From the NCBI GenBank assembly GCA_943704525.1, contig CALSCQ010001526.1:9985-20782 (forward strand): a DNA stretch of 10,798 nucleotides. Direction: 5' to 3'. The position numbers and the translations under genes are program-made. The notes under the pieces are model-generated. The model did no database searches and was not told the DNA's origin. It was given only the letters and a program-made list of their open reading frames with translations. Position 1 is the stretch's first letter. Every line of letters starts with the position of its first letter. Of the stretch, positions 8,604 to 10,798 are shown one piece after another. The stretch is from Pigoraptor vietnamica. Its lineage: Eukaryota; Opisthokonta; Filasterea.

Positions 8604-8896
8604 GCCACGGCGACAACGAGAGCAGCCGTGCGTGCGTTAACGGCGTGTGCGTATCAAACGGCGTGTGTGTATAAAACGGCGTTGCCACATTCTTGCCGTC
8701 TCTGCGTTTTTTCGGCCTCGTTCATAACATTGAACGGACATGGGAAGGTCTTTGCTGCTTTGCACGGCCAGTGATATTTCACCCGCCAGTTACTTCGATC
8801 AGTCGTGGTGACGTGGGTCGCCCAGAGTGCCGTGGCCGCCGGCCGACTTGATAATTAACTCGGACATTTCACCGCAATCTTGTTCTCCCGCTGACA
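8604..8896. other. Tandem-oriented intergenic region, Pur-alpha to pyroglutamyl peptidase
   Basis: This 293-base gap should hold the Pur-alpha 3' untranslated region and the promoter of the next gene. It contains the 18-base repeats at 8639-8684 and an AT-rich TTGATAATTAACT patch at 8848-8860. No AATAAA or defined core promoter is visible. Confidence 0.5.
8639..8684 (+). repeat. 18-bp tandem repeat, about 2.5 copies, just downstream of the Pur-alpha stop
   Basis: Unit 1 is AACGGCGTGTGCGTATCA (8639-8656). Unit 2 is AACGGCGTGTGTGTATAA (8657-8674). A partial third copy, AACGGCGTTG, starts at 8675. The two full units differ at three positions. The array starts 36 bases after the TGA, so it is probably transcribed in the 3' untranslated region. 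Confidence 0.85.
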
Positions 8897-9709
8897 ATGG
8901 GCGACGCGCGCGAGGACGGGTGCGGCGGCGACGTCGTGCTCGTGACGGGCTTTGGTCCCTTTGGAACGCACAAAATCAACGCAAGCTGGGAGGCCGTGAG
9001 GCAGCTCGATGGCAGGGAGCTCGCGGGTGCGCGCGTCGTCTCGCGCCTTCTTCCCGTCGAATACGACGCCGTTGCTTCCATTGTCCCGGCACTGTGGGAG
9101 GAGTTGCATCCCATCGCGGTCGTTCACTGCGGTGTGGCGAAGGACGGGATTCATATTGAGCGACTCGCACGGAGGGGGGAGTACACGAGCCCTGACGTCG
9201 TGGGAAAGCACCCGGCTTTGAAACGGTGCGATTTGGACGCGAAGTACTGCACGAAGTATAAGGAGACGTTTGAGTGCGTGCTGAACTGCCAGGAGATTGC
9301 GGAGGCTGTGCGCGCCACTGGGATCTGCGGCGAGGTGTCGTGCGACGCAGGAAGGTGCGTGTGTGGGGCGTCCTTGACCTTCTTTTCGCTTCTTTCTGCC
9401 TCTCTTTGTGGGTTTCATCGAGAGATCTGTTTATGTTTTTGTTCCCTCTCTTCTTCGTGGATGGCTCTTTCGCGTATGAGTCTCATGATTTGTGTGCGCG
9501 TGAATTGGTCCAGGTATCTCTGCGAGTTCACATATTACGTGAGCATGTGCGTGGGAAACGCGCCCTCCGTGTTCGTGCACGTACCACCCATCGACAAGCC
9601 CTACTCTCTCGACGCGATCACGAAGGGTGTCGAGGTTGCCGTGACGGCAGTAGTGAAGCAGGCGCGCGCGTGTGCGGCGGGAAAAATGGATGCAGTGGCG
9701 TCCGCGTGA
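8897..9709 (+). CDS. PGPEP1: Pyroglutamyl-peptidase I (cysteine peptidase C15), complete, two exons
   Basis: The enzyme removes N-terminal pyroglutamate from peptides in the cytosol. Exons 8897-9354 and 9514-9709 encode 217 residues, near the usual family length (about 209 in animals). The protein opens with the family signature VLVTGFGPFG (14-23) and NASWEAV. The catalytic triad can be assigned: E88 in IERLA, C156 in AGRYLCEFTYY, and H175 in FVHVPP. The intron (9355-9513, donor GTGCGT, acceptor CCAG) splits the R153 codon just before the catalytic Cys segment. Because it is 159 bases and lacks stops, an unspliced frame of 270 residues exists, but the spliced join restores the conserved AGRYLC motif exactly. 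ATG at 8897 has A at -3. A Cys-rich stretch (C111, C119, C127, C131) is not part of the catalytic signature. It lies 293 bases behind the Pur-alpha gene on the same strand. Confidence 0.95.
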   Translation: MGDAREDGCGGDVVLVTGFGPFGTHKINASWEAVRQLDGRELAGARVVSRLLPVEYDAVASIVPALWEELHPIAVVHCGVAKDGIHIERLARRGEYTSPDVVGKHPALKRCDLDAKYCTKYKETFECVLNCQEIAEAVRATGICGEVSCDAGRCVCGASLTFFSLLSASLCGFHREICLCFCSLSSSWMALSRMSLMICVRVNWSRYLCEFTYYVSMCVGNAPSVFVHVPPIDKPYSLDAITKGVEVAVTAVVKQARACAAGKMDAVASA

Positions 9710-10026
9710 GATCTCGGGCGGTTGAGGCCTTCAGTGCCACTCGCGATAATAATGAAGACAGGGCGCGCCGGCCGCGCTATTCCGTGTGAAGAATGTGTCA
9801 CGTTAACGTCTCGTCTCGTCTCTTTCACTGCATTGATTGAGATGGCAAGGCGAGGGTCGATTTTGAGAAGAGGCAGGGCGGGGCTTGCGATATTGACATA
9901 GAGCGCATGTTGCGGGACGCATAACGGCCGATGCGTTGTTCGCCCATCACGGGGTCATTACGCCAAAATATGTCATCTTTATACTTTTTCCCGCGTGAAA
10001 AGGCGGCGCGCGCAAACGAGAAGCCC
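9710..10026. other. Convergent 3' region between pyroglutamyl peptidase and carnitine acyltransferase
   Basis: The two stop codons are separated by 317 bases. AT-rich patches at 9744-9753 and 9964-9990 are the only candidates for 3'-end signals; no AATAAA was seen on either strand. Confidence 0.5.
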
Positions 10027-10783
10027 TCACAGCTTGGACTTGGCGGGCTCCGGGTTCTTCGCCGCATACTCGGCAAGGCCACGGATGTCGTCCAGCGAGC
10101 GCTCGACGGCCTGGCGGAAGCCAACGGCGTTGTGCGCGGCGCCGCCGTCCTTCCACGTCGTCACGATCGCGTTGACGCCGTGGTCGCGAATGTTGTAGCA
10201 GAAGCCGTACCCGTGGCGTACCATGGCCGTGAACCCGCCCCACACGGGCGTGTAGCCGATAAGGCTCGTCGAGATGACATAGTTGCCGCCGCCGCCGCTC
10301 GCCGTGTACGAGCGGTCCGAGTAGAGGCGGTGAGGCTCCTCGCCGCCCTCCTTCGCGAGGACGTACAGGGCGAGAAGGTGGCGGTCGCAGCCTGTATGTG
10401 GGGAGACGCGAGGTATGGTGAATCTTACGTACAGGTGAAGGGTGATGGCGATAAGCGCGCTTTGGAGCGGGTCTGAGACACCCACCGCGCGCCTGCGAGG
10501 CCTCCCCGTGGTACTTGAGGTGCGACTGGATGGCAGCCTTGAACAGCCGCACGCGGTTTTGGATCTGCGATTCAACAAACAAGGGAAAAAAAGGCAGTTA
10601 GCAGAAGATGGGGGGACGAAGAGAACGTGGCATTAGAACACGGGACCCAAAGAGCTCACCGACTGCGCGCTGTCGACCATCGCCTTGGCCCACTCGGTCG
10701 ATGCAATGCTGCACGAACGGCACGTCTCCGTGCGCCCGTGGAAGAACATGCGCGTTTGCGCCGTTTCGTAGGTGGGAGCGGCG
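10027..10783 (-). CDS. CRAT: Carnitine O-acyltransferase, C-terminal part, peroxisomal SKL end; 5' part off the window
   Basis: The family exchanges acyl groups between CoA and carnitine. Visible exons in transcript order are 10783-10660, 10564-10486 and 10391-10027, giving 188 residues plus TGA with consistent phase. Introns are 95 and 94 bases. The segment begins with TYETAQTRMF and GRTET, which by alignment to mouse carnitine acetyltransferase hold the carnitine-binding Tyr452 and Thr465 (here Y5 and T18 of the visible part). It continues with DRHLLAL (R71, equivalent to Arg518), the STS motif (108-110) and HGYGFCYN. The catalytic His lies upstream, outside the window. The last three residues, SKL, are the classic type 1 peroxisomal targeting signal. 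Acetyl- versus octanoyl- or palmitoyl-chain preference cannot be decided from this part. Upstream of 10784 is a CAG acceptor next to a C run (minus strand), so the exon edge is likely real. Confidence 0.93.
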
Positions 10784-10787
10784 CTGC

Positions 10788-10798
10788 GGGGGGGGGGG
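10788..10798. repeat. Poly-G run at the right window edge
   Basis: Eleven G end the window. On the minus strand they are a C run followed by GCAG, i.e. a pyrimidine tract and splice acceptor for the first visible carnitine acyltransferase exon. Confidence 0.8.

Noticed and set aside
8897-9709. Single-exon 270-residue version of the pyroglutamyl peptidase
   Set aside because: The middle 53 residues are flanked by GTGCGT and CCAG and disrupt the conserved AGRYLC motif; removing them restores the family sequence.

Overview
This is a gene-dense piece of a eukaryotic nuclear genome. It carries six protein genes in about 10.8 kb, five of them interrupted by short GT-AG introns of roughly 70-270 bases. 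Codons are rich in G/C at third positions, and introns and flanks hold (CA)n/(GT)n microsatellites. Intron structure, short intergenic spaces and the gene set (retromer, Pur-alpha, INPP5A-type phosphatase, carnitine acyltransferase) point to a free-living unicellular eukaryote, for example an amoebozoan or a unicellular relative of animals. I cannot place it more precisely by reading alone.

Layout. (1) Minus strand, 111-1300: 5' part of a dihydropyrimidinase gene, seven exons visible, cut by the left edge inside an intron. (2) Plus strand, 2258-4367: complete VPS26 retromer subunit gene, seven exons, the first contributing only the ATG. (3) Minus strand, 4799-6340: intron-free INPP5A-like inositol polyphosphate 5-phosphatase with a long Pro/Ala/Ser linker. 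(4) Plus strand, 7603-8603: Pur-alpha-like nucleic-acid-binding protein, two exons, three PUR repeats. (5) Plus strand, 8897-9709: pyroglutamyl-peptidase I, two exons. (6) Minus strand, 10027-10783: 3' end of a carnitine O-acyltransferase gene, three exons visible, ending in the peroxisomal signal SKL and running off the right edge.

Genes 1/2 and 3/4 are divergent pairs with probable shared promoter regions (1301-2257 and 6341-7602). Genes 2/3 and 5/6 are convergent with short 3' spaces (4368-4798 and 9710-10026). The six genes do not form a pathway; they are housekeeping functions (pyrimidine breakdown, endosomal sorting, inositol phosphate signalling, nucleic-acid binding, peptide turnover, acyl-carnitine metabolism). 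I see no mobile element, CRISPR array, RNA gene or novel multi-gene system.

The exon models were built by eye from splice signals plus protein-family conservation. Reading phase is consistent across all 16 introns lying wholly inside the window. The most interesting extra signals are a splice-donor bias toward GTG at +1 to +3, tiny first exons, complementary (CA)/(GT) repeats flanking VPS26 exons 3-4, an in-frame stop-free intron just before the catalytic Cys of the pyroglutamyl peptidase, and repeat motifs around the Pur-alpha gene.
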